Assembly (NCBI GenBank): GCA_902810715.1
Contig: CADDYS010000001.1
Location: 62,001 to 126,000, forward strand
Direction of reading: 5' to 3'
Source: a bacterium
GTDB lineage: Bacteria > Actinomycetota > Aquicultoria > Aquicultorales > Aquicultoraceae
Length of the DNA: 64,000 nucleotides
Within the stretch, counting starts at the first letter, position 1. Each line of letters begins with the position of its first letter. Positions 43,437-52,935 of this stretch are shown here, one piece after another. The notes under the pieces were generated by a model. The model made no database searches. It saw only the letters and a list, made by a program, of their open reading frames with translations, and was not told the origin of the DNA. Made by a program: the position numbers and the translations under genes.

Positions 43437-44762
43437 TTGACCGATAAACAGAAACATCTAATCAGCTTGGGCATTCTTGTATTGTTTGTCGCGGCCAGTG
43501 TTTTCATGATTTATCCTGTAAATAAGTCGGCGAAGCTGGGCCTGGACTTAAAGGGAGGCCTTAGCATTATATACACGGCAAAAGACACTCCCGGGGCTAA
43601 AGTAACCGATGATAAGATGAAGCAGGCGGAGTACGTCCTGCGCCAGCGCGTTGACGCGCTTGGTGTTTCCGAGCCCGAGATTCAACGCGAAGGGGCGCGC
43701 AATATTATGGTGCAGCTTCCGGGAATTAAGGATCCTGAGAAGGCAAAAGAGATACTAGGCAAACCGGCTGTCTTGCAATTCGCAATTGTAAGCGACCAGT
43801 ACAGTGCGTTTAGCGAGAAAGAGCTAAACACAATGAAAAAGCAGGGCAAACCGGTACTTGGCCCGGTTTTGCTAACCGGAGATAAAATTACAAGTGCCAG
43901 GGCGGCTTACGGCGGCCAGGTCGGTGCGCAGCCAATCGTAAGTTTCTCGTTAAACAATGAGGGAGCAAACACTTTTGCTCAAGTGACCGCACAAAACGTT
44001 AACAAAAGGCTGGCGATTGTCCTTGACGGCAAGATAGTTACCGCACCCAATATTCAAGGGCCTATTCCTGATGGCAAAGGTGAGATTACCGGTATTAAGT
44101 CGATAGATGAAGCCAAAGAAATTGCGCTTGTGTTAAATACCGGCTCGATTCCTGTAACCCTTGATATATCAGAAGCGCAAAGCGTAGGACCGACCCTTGG
44201 TGCGGATGCTCTAAGGGCAGGTATTGTGGCGGGTATTGTAGGATTTGCGCTTGTTGCAATATATATGCTTCTTTACTACCAGGGACTTGGATTAGTCACC
44301 TGGGTCGGTTTGAGCGTGTATGCGGCGCTCGTGTGGGGCGTAGTCGCAACAATAGGCCGTACCTACGGTTGGACGCTCACACTACCCGGCATCGCCGGCT
44401 TGATTATCAGTATAGGTATCGCGGCCGACTCAAAAATAATTATTTTTGAGCGGCTCAAAGAAGAGATGCGCTCCAAGAAGACCTTTAGAACGGCCGTAGA
44501 GTCGGGTTTTTGGCATGGATTTAGAACCAGTCTGGATGCCGACATTGTAACGATGGTCGCAGCTCTTGTTCTCTTCCTGGTCGGTATCGGACCGGTGAGA
44601 GGGTTTGCGCTAACGCTTATCATCGGACTTGTTTTAGATGTTGTTACAATGCTGCTGTTTACGCGGCCTGTCCTGGGGCTGCTGGCGCAGATATGGCCGG
44701 TTAAAAGCCCGGCTATGCTGGTTAGAATACCGGGCATGAGGAGGGTGGCTGAGAGTGCTTAA
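43437..44762 (+). CDS. secD: Protein translocase subunit SecD
   Basis: A 441-residue membrane protein with one N-terminal helix, the family motif LGLDLKGGLSIIYT near residue 35-48, a large periplasmic P1 domain, and five helices in the C-terminal half (from ADALRAGIVAGIVGF). SecDF uses the proton or sodium gradient to pull exported proteins. TTG 43437 is used with AGGAGGT upstream. secF begins 8 bp before its end. Confidence 0.95.
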   Translation: MTDKQKHLISLGILVLFVAASVFMIYPVNKSAKLGLDLKGGLSIIYTAKDTPGAKVTDDKMKQAEYVLRQRVDALGVSEPEIQREGARNIMVQLPGIKDPEKAKEILGKPAVLQFAIVSDQYSAFSEKELNTMKKQGKPVLGPVLLTGDKITSARAAYGGQVGAQPIVSFSLNNEGANTFAQVTAQNVNKRLAIVLDGKIVTAPNIQGPIPDGKGEITGIKSIDEAKEIALVLNTGSIPVTLDISEAQSVGPTLGADALRAGIVAGIVGFALVAIYMLLYYQGLGLVTWVGLSVYAALVWGVVATIGRTYGWTLTLPGIAGLIISIGIAADSKIIIFERLKEEMRSKKTFRTAVESGFWHGFRTSLDADIVTMVAALVLFLVGIGPVRGFALTLIIGLVLDVVTMLLFTRPVLGLLAQIWPVKSPAMLVRIPGMRRVAESA

Positions 44763-45699
44763 TATAGATTTTCTCGGTAGAAAAAATTGGTGGCTTATCC
44801 TATCCGGCGTGTTTATTGTTCTCAGCATCGTCGGCATTCTGGTAAGAGGATTTAACTACAGCATCGACTTCAAAGGCGGAAGCGCATCTAATGTTAAGTT
44901 TAAGCAAATTGTAACCGTAGAGCAGGTGAGGTCGGTTTTGGATGCACAGGGTCTTGCGGATAGCAAAATCCAGCCTATAGAGCACAGGTCTGTGGGTGGG
45001 TTTCAGGGCTCGACAAGCAAGGGCAGCGAGATGCTGATAAGAACCCGCGAGCTCAACACGGATCAGGAAAAGCAGCTATTTGACGCCTTAAACCAGAAAT
45101 TCGGCGTGGTCGACCGCCAGACAAGAACGGTTGATGCAAGCTGGGGATCGCATATCACCGAACGCGCAATTTATGCGTTGATAGCGGCGATGGTCCTTCT
45201 CTTGATTTTTATTGCAGTGCGCTACGAGTTTAAGATGTCGGTTGCGGCTATTTTAGCTCTGTTTCACGACCTGATCATTACGGCGGGAGTTTACGCTCTT
45301 GTCGGTCGAGAGGTCAACCCGAATATGATTGCGGCGCTTCTTACCATCATCGGTTACTCGCTGTATGACACGATTGTTGTCTTCCACAGGATCAAAGAGA
45401 ACTCGACGAATGTTGTGCGCACTACGTATTCGGCCATGGCCAACAGGTCGATTAACCAGGTGCTTATGAGATCGATTAATACATCGCTAGTAACGCTGCT
45501 GCCGATTATCTCAATCCTGCTTTTCGGCGGCGAGACGCTCAAAGACTTTGCGTTTGCGATGATGGTCGGGACGATATCAGGTGCGTACTCCTCCATATTC
45601 TTTGCTTCGCCGATATTCGTTATGTGGAAAGAGGCGGAGCCATACTATAGAAACCTTAAGAAGAAGTACGGGAAGGAAGCTGTGGCTCCGGCATCGTAA
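44755..45699 (+). CDS. secF: Protein translocase subunit SecF
   Basis: A 314-residue partner of SecD with the motif SIDFKGGS (about 36-43), a periplasmic loop and five helices including the region ERAIYALIAAMVLLL. The GTG start overlaps secD by 8 bp, so the two are translationally coupled. It is followed by a repeat element and a strong terminator. Confidence 0.94.
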   Translation: MLNIDFLGRKNWWLILSGVFIVLSIVGILVRGFNYSIDFKGGSASNVKFKQIVTVEQVRSVLDAQGLADSKIQPIEHRSVGGFQGSTSKGSEMLIRTRELNTDQEKQLFDALNQKFGVVDRQTRTVDASWGSHITERAIYALIAAMVLLLIFIAVRYEFKMSVAAILALFHDLIITAGVYALVGREVNPNMIAALLTIIGYSLYDTIVVFHRIKENSTNVVRTTYSAMANRSINQVLMRSINTSLVTLLPIISILLFGGETLKDFAFAMMVGTISGAYSSIFFASPIFVMWKEAEPYYRNLKKKYGKEAVAPAS

Positions 45700-45730
45700 G
45701 TTTGCTAAAATCGCTATAACGGAAAATAAG

Positions 45731-45944
45731 CTAGTACAATTTCGATAATCGAGAAATCGAGAATAGACCGAATCGAAACTGCCCTAAATTAATAGACCCT
45801 CATCTTTCAAACTTATCCCACAATAATTCAATCGATTTTCGATTCTCGAATACAGCGTCAGGCTTCTTTTGATTGAAAAGCATTCTTGCCACCAGTAGGT
45901 ATTCTATGCAATAAAGCTTCAATTAATCTGCGACGCTGTACTAG
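45731..45944. repeat. Composite palindromic repeat element, copy 2 (reverse of copy 1)
   Basis: Bounded by ctagtac (45731-45737) and gtactag (45938-45944). The right part, 45851-45940, has inverted ends tacagcgtc / gacgctgta around a core whose reverse complement aligns with the core at 14138-14208. The left part matches, reversed, the AG-rich arm of copy 1 (ttgaattattgtg and gattcggtctat words). Both copies are about 212 bp. The gap 45700-46017 otherwise holds only the terminator and the rel ribosome-binding site. Confidence 0.82.
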
Positions 45945-45970
45945 GCCCGCGATGCGCGGGCCTTTGTTTT
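45943..45970 (+). terminator. Terminator after secF
   Basis: Perfect 8-bp GC stem ggcccgcg / cgcgggcc (45944-45951, 45955-45962), 3-nt loop, then tttgtttta. It sits at the edge of the repeat element. Confidence 0.8.
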
Positions 45971-46017
45971 ACTATGGGCACATCTGATAAAATCTTTATA
46001 CAGGTACAGGTAAAGAT

Positions 46018-48255
46018 ATGGTAAGAATTAGAAGCCTTATAAACAAGATAAAACGATATAATCCCGACGTTGATGTCGATGCGATACGCAAGGCGTATAA
46101 ATTGGCGCGCAAGTACCACATCGACCAGTACCGCCTGTCCGGTGAAGACTTCATATCCCATCCGCTTGAAGTGGCGGATATCTTGGCCGACCTTGGTATG
46201 GATACAACGACCATCATGGCGGGGCTCCTGCACGATGTTGTCGAGGATACCGACACATCGCTTGAAGAGATAGAACAAGAAGTCGGCTCAGATGTGGCCG
46301 CCTTAATAGACGGCGTCACAAAACTTGGCCAAATTGAATTTAAGAGCCGCGAGGAGGAGCAGGCGGAGAACTTAAGAAAAATGTTCATCGCCATGGCCAG
46401 GGATATAAGGGTTATTATTATAAAACTTGCCGACCGTTTGCATAATATGCGCACCATAAGCCACCTGGACCATGCCAAGCAGGTCAAAAAGGCGCAGGAG
46501 ACGTTTGATATCTATGCTCCACTTGCACACCGCCTTGGAATCATGTCGGTTAAGTGGGAGCTTGAGGACCTGTCCTTTCAGGTGCTTGAGCGGAAGAAAT
46601 ACGAGCAGATCCAGAAAATGGTCGCTGAGAGAAGGTCGGAACGCGAGGAGTTCGTAAAAGCCGCGATAGGCGCGCTTAAAAAGGAACTGAAGGCTCTAGG
46701 GATCGAGGCTGAGATAAGCGGGCGGCCCAAGCACTTCTACAGCATCTACGAGAAGATGGTTAAAAAAGACCGTGAATTTAGCGAAATTTATGACCTTCTG
46801 GCGGTTCGCGTTATCGTTGATACCATCAAGGACTGCTACGGCGCGCTCGGCGCGGTTCACGCGATGTGGACGCCGATACCGGGGCGATTTAAAGATTATA
46901 TAGCTATGCCCAAGTTCAACATGTACCAGTCTCTTCATACGACCGTAATCGGGCCGATGGGCAAGCCGCTTGAGATTCAGATAAGGACCAATCAGATGCA
47001 CAGGACCGCCGAGTACGGAATTGCGGCGCACTGGAGATATAAAGAGGGCGACAAAAAAGATAGGTTTGATGAGCGGCTGAGCTGGCTGCGCCAGATGCTT
47101 GAGTGGCAGAGCGAGCTTAAAGACCCACGCGAGTTCATGGAGTCGTTAAAGATCGATCTCTTTGAAGATGAGGTATATATCTTCACCCCGAAAGGCGATG
47201 TTGTCAACCTGCCGGCCGGAGCGACTCCGCTTGATTTCGCCTACACTATCCACACCGATGTCGGGCATCGCTGTATCGGGGCAAAGGTCAACAACCAGAT
47301 CGTGCCGCTTGAGTATAAGCTGCATACCGGAGATTTTGTCGAGATACTTACCTCAAAAACAACAAACGGCCCCAGCAAAGACTGGCTTAAAATAGTTAAG
47401 ACAAACCGGGCGAGAAATAAAATCCGACAGTGGTTTAATAAGGAGAACCGCGGGGACAGCGAGGCGGCAGGCCGAGAAATCCTTCAAAAAGAGCTCCGCA
47501 GAATTGATATGGGATTAAAATCCAGCATAGCGATAAGCACCCTTGAGACGATCGCGAAAGAGCTTAATTTCAAGTCGATAGAGGATGTCTACGCCAGCAT
47601 CGGCGCGGGCAAGACATCCCCGAGGCAAGTAGCGGGGCGAATAGCTGATGCGTACTCAAAAGATAAAGAGGATGAAAAGGGCATCGACGATATCGGAATA
47701 GAGGATCTTAAGCTCAAGGTACAGCAGAAGCGACGCCGCAGCGGGAGCAGAACCGGCGTTGTTGTGAAGGGCATCGACGATATGCTGGTAAGGATCGCAC
47801 ATTGCTGCAACCCGGTCCCATATGATGATATAATCGGCTTTGTTACCAGGGGAAGAGGCGTATCGGTGCATAGAACCGATTGTATAAACGCAAAAAAACT
47901 GGTCGATCTCTTTCCTGAGCGAATGATCGAAACAAAGTGGGATACAAACCAGCCGGCTGCATTCCAGGTAGAAATGGAAGTCGAGGCTCTTGATAGAACA
48001 AAGCTGCTGCGTGACGTTAGTACAGTTTTAGGAGACGCGGGTGTTAACATTTTATCGGCATCGGTTTCGACATCGAGGGATCACGTTGCGCTGCTGAGGT
48101 TTGTCTTTGAGATAGGGAACCTGAGCCATCTGCAAACAATTATCGGCAACATCAAGAGAGTGCCGGCGGTTTATGATGTATACAGGGTTGAGCCTAATCA
48201 ACCCAAACGTGAAAAAGTAATCCCAAATTGGCAGGCGGAGAAAAATAAAGGCTAA
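46018..48255 (+). CDS. rel: Bifunctional (p)ppGpp synthetase/hydrolase Rel
   Basis: A 745-residue long RSH protein. The N-terminal HD hydrolase (about 25-180) carries HPLEVADIL and LLHDVVEDT. The synthetase domain (about 230-350) has GRPKHFYSIYEKM and FKDYIAMPKFNMYQSLH. The TGS domain begins about 385 (FTPKGDVVNLPAGATPLDFAY). A conserved-cysteine region (CCNPVPYDDIIGF) and a C-terminal ACT domain end the protein. Both catalytic halves look intact. ATG 46018 has AGGTAAAG upstream. It controls the stringent response. Confidence 0.95.
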   Translation: MVRIRSLINKIKRYNPDVDVDAIRKAYKLARKYHIDQYRLSGEDFISHPLEVADILADLGMDTTTIMAGLLHDVVEDTDTSLEEIEQEVGSDVAALIDGVTKLGQIEFKSREEEQAENLRKMFIAMARDIRVIIIKLADRLHNMRTISHLDHAKQVKKAQETFDIYAPLAHRLGIMSVKWELEDLSFQVLERKKYEQIQKMVAERRSEREEFVKAAIGALKKELKALGIEAEISGRPKHFYSIYEKMVKKDREFSEIYDLLAVRVIVDTIKDCYGALGAVHAMWTPIPGRFKDYIAMPKFNMYQSLHTTVIGPMGKPLEIQIRTNQMHRTAEYGIAAHWRYKEGDKKDRFDERLSWLRQMLEWQSELKDPREFMESLKIDLFEDEVYIFTPKGDVVNLPAGATPLDFAYTIHTDVGHRCIGAKVNNQIVPLEYKLHTGDFVEILTSKTTNGPSKDWLKIVKTNRARNKIRQWFNKENRGDSEAAGREILQKELRRIDMGLKSSIAISTLETIAKELNFKSIEDVYASIGAGKTSPRQVAGRIADAYSKDKEDEKGIDDIGIEDLKLKVQQKRRRSGSRTGVVVKGIDDMLVRIAHCCNPVPYDDIIGFVTRGRGVSVHRTDCINAKKLVDLFPERMIETKWDTNQPAAFQVEMEVEALDRTKLLRDVSTVLGDAGVNILSASVSTSRDHVALLRFVFEIGNLSHLQTIIGNIKRVPAVYDVYRVEPNQPKREKVIPNWQAEKNKG

Positions 48256-48273
48256 CCTGGTCCGGAGGATTCT

Positions 48274-48900
48274 ATGTTTTTAGAGACACTAGTTGTTGGT
48301 GATTTAGATACAAATTGTTATATTGTGGCTTCTGAGCATGCAGGTGAGGCTATCGTAATCGATCCGGCCGGCAACGCCGGAGTCATCCTTGATACGATAG
48401 CTGCTGAAAGCCTTGATGTAAAATATATTTTATTAACGCACGGCCACTGGGACCATTTCGGCGTTGCAGCCATCCTCGCTGAAAAAACCGGCGCAAAGAT
48501 AGGAATCCATAAAGACGACATCGAGATGACCGAAAACCCGATGCTTAGCATGGGATTTATGGCCGGCGACGGTGAAGACTCCACAATAAAAGCCGATTTT
48601 GAACTCACCGATGAGCAGATCATAAAGGTTGGCGATATGGACGTTAAAATCATCCATACACCGGGGCATACGCAGGGGAGCATAACGATTCAAATCGGAG
48701 ACTCCCTATTTACCGGAGATTTAATCTTTTACCGTTCTGTTGGGCGCACAGATTTAGCCGGGGGTTCTTTTGAGGCACTGGCAGCGTCTATTAAGGATAA
48801 GATATACAAATATCCCGACCAGGTTAAGATTTACCCGGGACACGGTCCGTCAACAACGGTTGGCGATGAGAAAAGGAATAACCCGTATGTTACAATTTAA
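48274..48900 (+). CDS. MBL-fold hydrolase (glyoxalase II-like)
   Basis: A 208-residue metallo-hydrolase with HxHxDH as THGHWDHFG (about 55-62), then HTPGHTQGS, FTGDLIF and the final His in YPGHGP. Homologues sit between rel and hisS in many Actinobacteria and Firmicutes; most act on thioesters or persulfides, but the substrate here is unknown. The ATG at 48274 follows CGGAGGA. It overlaps hisS by 14 bp. Confidence 0.9.
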   Translation: MFLETLVVGDLDTNCYIVASEHAGEAIVIDPAGNAGVILDTIAAESLDVKYILLTHGHWDHFGVAAILAEKTGAKIGIHKDDIEMTENPMLSMGFMAGDGEDSTIKADFELTDEQIIKVGDMDVKIIHTPGHTQGSITIQIGDSLFTGDLIFYRSVGRTDLAGGSFEALAASIKDKIYKYPDQVKIYPGHGPSTTVGDEKRNNPYVTI

Positions 48901-50185
48901 GGCACCCAAAGGCACAACCGATATTTTGCCGGATGTAGCCAGAAGATGGCAGTATCTTGAGCGAAAAGCGGCAGAACTGTTTTCCCTTTATGGATACGAA
49001 CCGATTATTACGCCTGTTTTTGAGCACACCGAGATATTTCAGCGAAGCATCGGCATGTCGACCGACATCGTCCAAAAAGAGATGTATACATTTATGGATA
49101 AGGGCGGCAGGAGCCTCACGTTGCGGCCCGAGGGCACGGCACCCGTAATAAGGGCGTATGTTGAGCACAACATGAACCTACTGCCCCAACCGGTTAAGCT
49201 ATATTACACGGGTCCTATGTTCAGATATGAGCGGCCCCAAGCCGGAAGGTATCGGCAATTCTGGCAACTGGGTATTGAGGCGATCGGCTCGGATGACCCG
49301 GCAATCGATGCCGAGACAATCCTTTTGATGATCAATTACTTCAAGTCGGTCGGGCTAAAGGAGCTTACCCTTTACATAAACAGCATGGGATGTGATAAAG
49401 ACCGACCGGCTTACATAAGATTGCTTAAGGACTATGCCGGGGAGAACCGCGAGAAGCTATGTAAAGATTGCCGGAAGCGCATTGACCTAAACCCACTTCG
49501 CTTGTTTGATTGCAAGGAGGAGAGCTGCCAGCTGGTAATGCAGGATGCTCCAAAAATGATTGACTACCTGGATGAGGCATGTAAGGAGCACTTTAACAAA
49601 GTCAGGCAGTATCTGGATATGCAGAGTATCGTCTACATTATAAAACCCGAGCTTGTTCGCGGCCTCGACTATTATACAAAGACCGCGTTTGAGGTAGTGA
49701 GCCCGCTCCTGGGCGCGCAAAATGCAATCGGAGGGGGCGGAAGGTACAATAAGCTGGTTGAGGAATTTGGCGGTCCACCTACGCCGGGAATCGGTTTTGC
49801 CATCGGAACAGAGAGGCTCTCTATCGCTGTTGATAAGGAGGGTGCGTTCGTCTCAACCGATAGCAAAATGGATGTTTTTATAGCCATCGCCGATGAGGCG
49901 GCAAAGTCGGCCGCGATTAACCTCTTATTTGCGTTAAGAGAAGCGAAAATAAGCGCGGACATAGACTATATGGGCCGGAGTCTTAAGGGACAGTTAAAGT
50001 ACGCCGACAAGCGTGGGTTTAAATATACGGTGTTTCTTGGGTCCCGAGAGTTGGAATCTGGGAAAGTCGCCATTAAAAATATGGAGACCGGCGAACAAAT
50101 CGAAGTCCCGTTGAATGAGCTTGTGGACAAGTTACTGGAGATAATAAAGCAGAACCAACCGTCTATAAGCCAGACTATAGATTAA
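48887..50185 (+). CDS. hisS: Histidyl-tRNA synthetase
   Basis: A 432-residue class II synthetase. Motif 1 region FEHTEIFQRSIG, motif 2 GPMFRYERPQAGRYRQFWQLGIE, the histidine-specific LVRGLDYYTKTAFEV and the C-terminal anticodon-binding domain are complete. ATG 48887 is chosen because MLQFKAPKGTTDILP is the family start and AAGGA lies upstream; the upstream extension in this frame is inside the MBL gene. Confidence 0.95.
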   Translation: MLQFKAPKGTTDILPDVARRWQYLERKAAELFSLYGYEPIITPVFEHTEIFQRSIGMSTDIVQKEMYTFMDKGGRSLTLRPEGTAPVIRAYVEHNMNLLPQPVKLYYTGPMFRYERPQAGRYRQFWQLGIEAIGSDDPAIDAETILLMINYFKSVGLKELTLYINSMGCDKDRPAYIRLLKDYAGENREKLCKDCRKRIDLNPLRLFDCKEESCQLVMQDAPKMIDYLDEACKEHFNKVRQYLDMQSIVYIIKPELVRGLDYYTKTAFEVVSPLLGAQNAIGGGGRYNKLVEEFGGPPTPGIGFAIGTERLSIAVDKEGAFVSTDSKMDVFIAIADEAAKSAAINLLFALREAKISADIDYMGRSLKGQLKYADKRGFKYTVFLGSRELESGKVAIKNMETGEQIEVPLNELVDKLLEIIKQNQPSISQTID

Positions 50186-50247
50186 ATAAGTTTTATTACA
50201 GCTAAATGCATTTACATTAAGCTGATGCCAAGGATGGAGCGAGTTGG

Positions 50248-52035
50248 ATGGAGAAATTGGCAAACATGGATAAATTAGCGAAATTCTCGATGCGTACAAA
50301 CGCATGCGGTACGCTGACAAAACAAAACGTAGGGGAAGAGGTTGTCCTTTGCGGCTGGGTGCAGACCCGACGCGACCACGGTGGTCTTATCTTCCTCGAC
50401 CTCAGGGACAGAAGCGGCATTGCCCAGGTCGTCGTCGACCCGTCACGTGAAATAGCTTTTGAGACGGCGCGAAAGGTTCGCAGCGAATACGTCCTTTATG
50501 TGACAGGGGTGGTCAAAGCACGCCCGGAGGGGGCGGTTAATCCAAATCTGCCGACCGGTGAGGTTGAGGTGGAAGCACAGGGCATAAAAATCTTAAGCAA
50601 GTCCAAAACCCCGCCTTTTGAGATCGACGGCTCCCCAACCGATGAGAGCCTGAGGCTGCGGTTTAGATACCTTGATCTCAGACGCTCCGAGATGCAGCGC
50701 AACCTCATCATGAGGCATGAGGCCGTAAAGAGAGTGAGAAACTACTTAAATGATAACGCGTTTATTGAGATAGAAACACCCATGCTGACAAAAAGCACGC
50801 CGGAAGGCGCAAGAGATTTCCTTGTGCCAAGCCGGCTGGTGCCGCATCACTTCTACGCCTTGCCCCAGTCCCCCCAGCTTTTTAAAGAAGTGCTTATGGT
50901 TTCTGGCTTTGAGAGGTATTACCAGTTTGCCCGTGCGTTCAGGGATGAAGATTTAAGGGCCGATAGGCAACCAGAGCATACGCAGATCGACATAGAGATG
51001 TCGTTTGTCGAGGAAGAGGGAATACTGGAGATGGTCGAGGGGTTGATAAAAGACGTATTTGAAGTGGTCGGTGTAGAGATTGAGACCCCAATAAGACGCA
51101 TGGAACACGACGAGGCTATTGCAAAGTACGGGACGGACAAGCCCGACCTGCGCTACGGGATGGAGATAGAAGACATAAGCGATATTGTTGAAAACGCCGG
51201 ATTTAAGGTTTTTGCCGATACTGTTAAAAGCGGTGGTGTGGTTAGAGGTATCGCGGCTGTCGGCTGCGCATCCTACTCCAGAAGCCAGATCGAGGAATTA
51301 ACGGAACATGCGGCAAGCCAGGGCGCAAAGGGTCTGGCCTGGATAGCTATCGAGCAGGAGGGTAACCTCAGGTCTCCCATTGCTAAGTTTTTTGAGGAAG
51401 ACCAGCTTGAGGCCATAATAAAGAGGCTTAGGGCAAAACCGGGAGACCTCATGCTTTTTGTCGCCGATAAGCCAAAAAAGGCTTCCACGGTGCTCGGTGC
51501 ACTTAGAATCAGGTTGGCTGAGGAAATCGGCCTTATTAAACCGGGCGAATTTAAGCTCATGTGGCTTGTAAACTGCCCGCTTTTCGATTGGGATGAGACC
51601 GAGGAAAGACTTACCCCAAACCACCACCCGTTTACAATGCCCAGGGTAGAGGATATACCGCTTCTTGATACCGACCCGCTTAAGGTAAAATCCTACGCTT
51701 ATGACATCGTCATTAACGGCACCGAGGTGGGAGGCGGTAGCATTCGTATACATGACACAGAGCTTCAAGAAAAAATATTTGGGTTAATCGGGCTAAACAT
51801 GGAGGAAGCCCGTGAAAAATTTGGCTTTCTCCTGGATGCGTTCGAATACGGGGCTCCGCCGCACGGTGGGCTAGCGATTGGACTTGATAGATTGGTGGCG
51901 ATACTTCTTCAGAAGAAAACGATTCGTGAGGTAATCGCGTTTCCAAAAACGCAAACAGGCTCAGACCTGATGACCGGAGCACCGGATACCGTCACCGACC
52001 AGCAGTTACGCGAAGTACATATAAAATTAAGCTAA
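50248..52035 (+). CDS. aspS: Aspartyl-tRNA synthetase
   Basis: A 595-residue bacterial-type AspRS. It has an OB-fold anticodon domain (VVLCGWVQTRRDHGGLIFLDLRDRSG), the catalytic core with motif 2 FRDEDLRADRQPEHTQID, a GAD insertion domain (about 290-410) and motif 3 GLAIGLDRLVAIL. The GAD domain indicates the eubacterial form, which may or may not discriminate tRNA-Asn. ATG 50248 is used. It is followed by a 6S-like RNA gene. Confidence 0.95.
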   Translation: MEKLANMDKLAKFSMRTNACGTLTKQNVGEEVVLCGWVQTRRDHGGLIFLDLRDRSGIAQVVVDPSREIAFETARKVRSEYVLYVTGVVKARPEGAVNPNLPTGEVEVEAQGIKILSKSKTPPFEIDGSPTDESLRLRFRYLDLRRSEMQRNLIMRHEAVKRVRNYLNDNAFIEIETPMLTKSTPEGARDFLVPSRLVPHHFYALPQSPQLFKEVLMVSGFERYYQFARAFRDEDLRADRQPEHTQIDIEMSFVEEEGILEMVEGLIKDVFEVVGVEIETPIRRMEHDEAIAKYGTDKPDLRYGMEIEDISDIVENAGFKVFADTVKSGGVVRGIAAVGCASYSRSQIEELTEHAASQGAKGLAWIAIEQEGNLRSPIAKFFEEDQLEAIIKRLRAKPGDLMLFVADKPKKASTVLGALRIRLAEEIGLIKPGEFKLMWLVNCPLFDWDETEERLTPNHHPFTMPRVEDIPLLDTDPLKVKSYAYDIVINGTEVGGGSIRIHDTELQEKIFGLIGLNMEEAREKFGFLLDAFEYGAPPHGGLAIGLDRLVAILLQKKTIREVIAFPKTQTGSDLMTGAPDTVTDQQLREVHIKLS

Positions 52036-52046
52036 ACAAAATATTG

Positions 52047-52077
52047 TTGACATATTTCAGAATCTTTGTGGTAGAAT
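52047..52077 (+). promoter_or_regulatory. Promoter of the 6S-like RNA
   Basis: TTGACA (52047-52052) and TAGAAT (52072-52077) are separated by 19 bp, a little long, with a TG-containing extension before the -10. Transcription would begin near 52084, just ahead of the RNA closing stem. Confidence 0.5.
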
Positions 52078-52083
52078 TGGGTT

Positions 52084-52280
52084 AGAGAATAGAAACTTGG
52101 CTCTGCCTTGCGCGTGGAACGTAGTGTATATTAGAGCCAACACTATTACATAGGGAGATCTTCTCTCACCTGCGGCGCGAAAGCCTCCTCGATTGGGGAC
52201 TCGTAAAGCAGATAGGCGATCACCCACCTGCGGAGAGCAGGCTTCAATATGTATTTCGTGAAACGGCAAGGCGGGGCTAC
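52084..52280 (+). ncRNA. ssrS: 6S RNA (RNA polymerase-binding regulatory RNA)
   Basis: Between aspS and the next gene lies a non-coding segment with its own promoter. A 13-pair closing stem (52099-52111 with 52266-52278, allowing G-U pairs) encloses about 154 nt, giving the roughly 180-nt length of 6S RNA. The 3' half contains cacccacctgcggagagcagg followed by cttcaa, a word that resembles the conserved cacc...aggttcaa side of many 6S RNAs. Bacillus bsrA also lies next to aspS. The call rests on location, length and fold, and a covariance-model search would decide it. Confidence 0.6.
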
Positions 52281-52370
52281 TAGTGCAAGCGTCAATCTTA
52301 GATTGAAGCTTGCACTCGAGAATCGAAAGTGGAAAATCGAAAATCGATTGAATCAAATAATGTGTGATGG
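52281..52370. repeat. Partial composite repeat element (copy 3)
   Basis: tagtgcaagcgtcaatct and its near-perfect inverse agattgaagcttgcac (52283-52298 / 52300-52315) form a collapsed version of the palindromic core. The following gagaatcgaaagtggaaaatcgaaaatcgattgaat matches the arm of the 45731 element. Confidence 0.65.
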
Positions 52371-52381
52371 AATATTATCTT

Positions 52382-52410
52382 AAAACCGGTAAACATACCG
52401 GTTTTTTCAT
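52382..52410 (+). terminator. Terminator downstream of the 6S-like RNA
   Basis: Perfect 9-bp stem aaaaccggt / accggtttt (52382-52390, 52397-52405), 6-nt loop, with T-run continuing to 52408. The rest of the gap to 52601 shows no gene or clear signal. Confidence 0.85.
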
Positions 52411-52601
52411 TTGTACGCACTAAATACCATATTTTACCAGCATAAATGCCTAAACTTAGCCCTAAAGGATAGTGGCTACACGCCGATAATAAGATAAATT
52501 ACAAAAGAACGGTTAAAAAACTATCCAAACTCTTAATCCACCACAATCCCAACAATATCTTTGAAGCACATCAACAATTTTCTTTGGAGATGTTAGGTGC
52601 T

Positions 52602-52802
52602 ATGGAAAACCAGAACCCAAGCAAGGTTCATATTTCAAATGATAGACAATATATGGAAACTAAAATCGTACGCAGGCATACGGTATCTGATTTATCAACC
52701 ATTGTGACATGCAGGGAAAAGTGCTTCGTTTGCTCGATTGATTATCGCTTGTGCGAGTTTGGAACGTGCCAAAACAACATGCCTTCGGGGTTCTTAAGTT
52801 AG
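52602..52802 (+). CDS. Small cysteine-rich protein of unknown function
   Basis: 66 residues with five clustered cysteines, CREKCFVC then CEFGTC (C-x3-C-x2-C-x6-C-x4-C), preceded by a charged segment (ETKIVRRHTVSD). The cluster could bind zinc or an Fe-S centre. ATG 52602 is taken because GGAG lies 12 nt upstream; TTG 52584 and ATG 52590 are in-frame alternatives. A strong terminator begins 15 bp after the stop, which supports a real gene. I do not recognise the family. Confidence 0.55.
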   Translation: MENQNPSKVHISNDRQYMETKIVRRHTVSDLSTIVTCREKCFVCSIDYRLCEFGTCQNNMPSGFLS

Positions 52803-52816
52803 TATTGGCGTTAAGT

Positions 52817-52862
52817 AACCGGCGGTCAAGGTCAGGAAGTACCTTAGCCGCCGGTTTTTTAT
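52817..52862 (+). terminator. Terminator of the small cysteine-rich gene
   Basis: A 9-bp stem aaccggcgg / ccgccggtt (52817-52825, 52848-52856) with an inner aaggt/acctt stem and a run of six or more T. Confidence 0.9.
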
Positions 52863-52935
52863 TTATAGAAATAAGAAATCCTGTATGCTAGAATTTCAGG
52901 CACGAGGAAAATATAACACTGGGTGGTAGAGCGGG

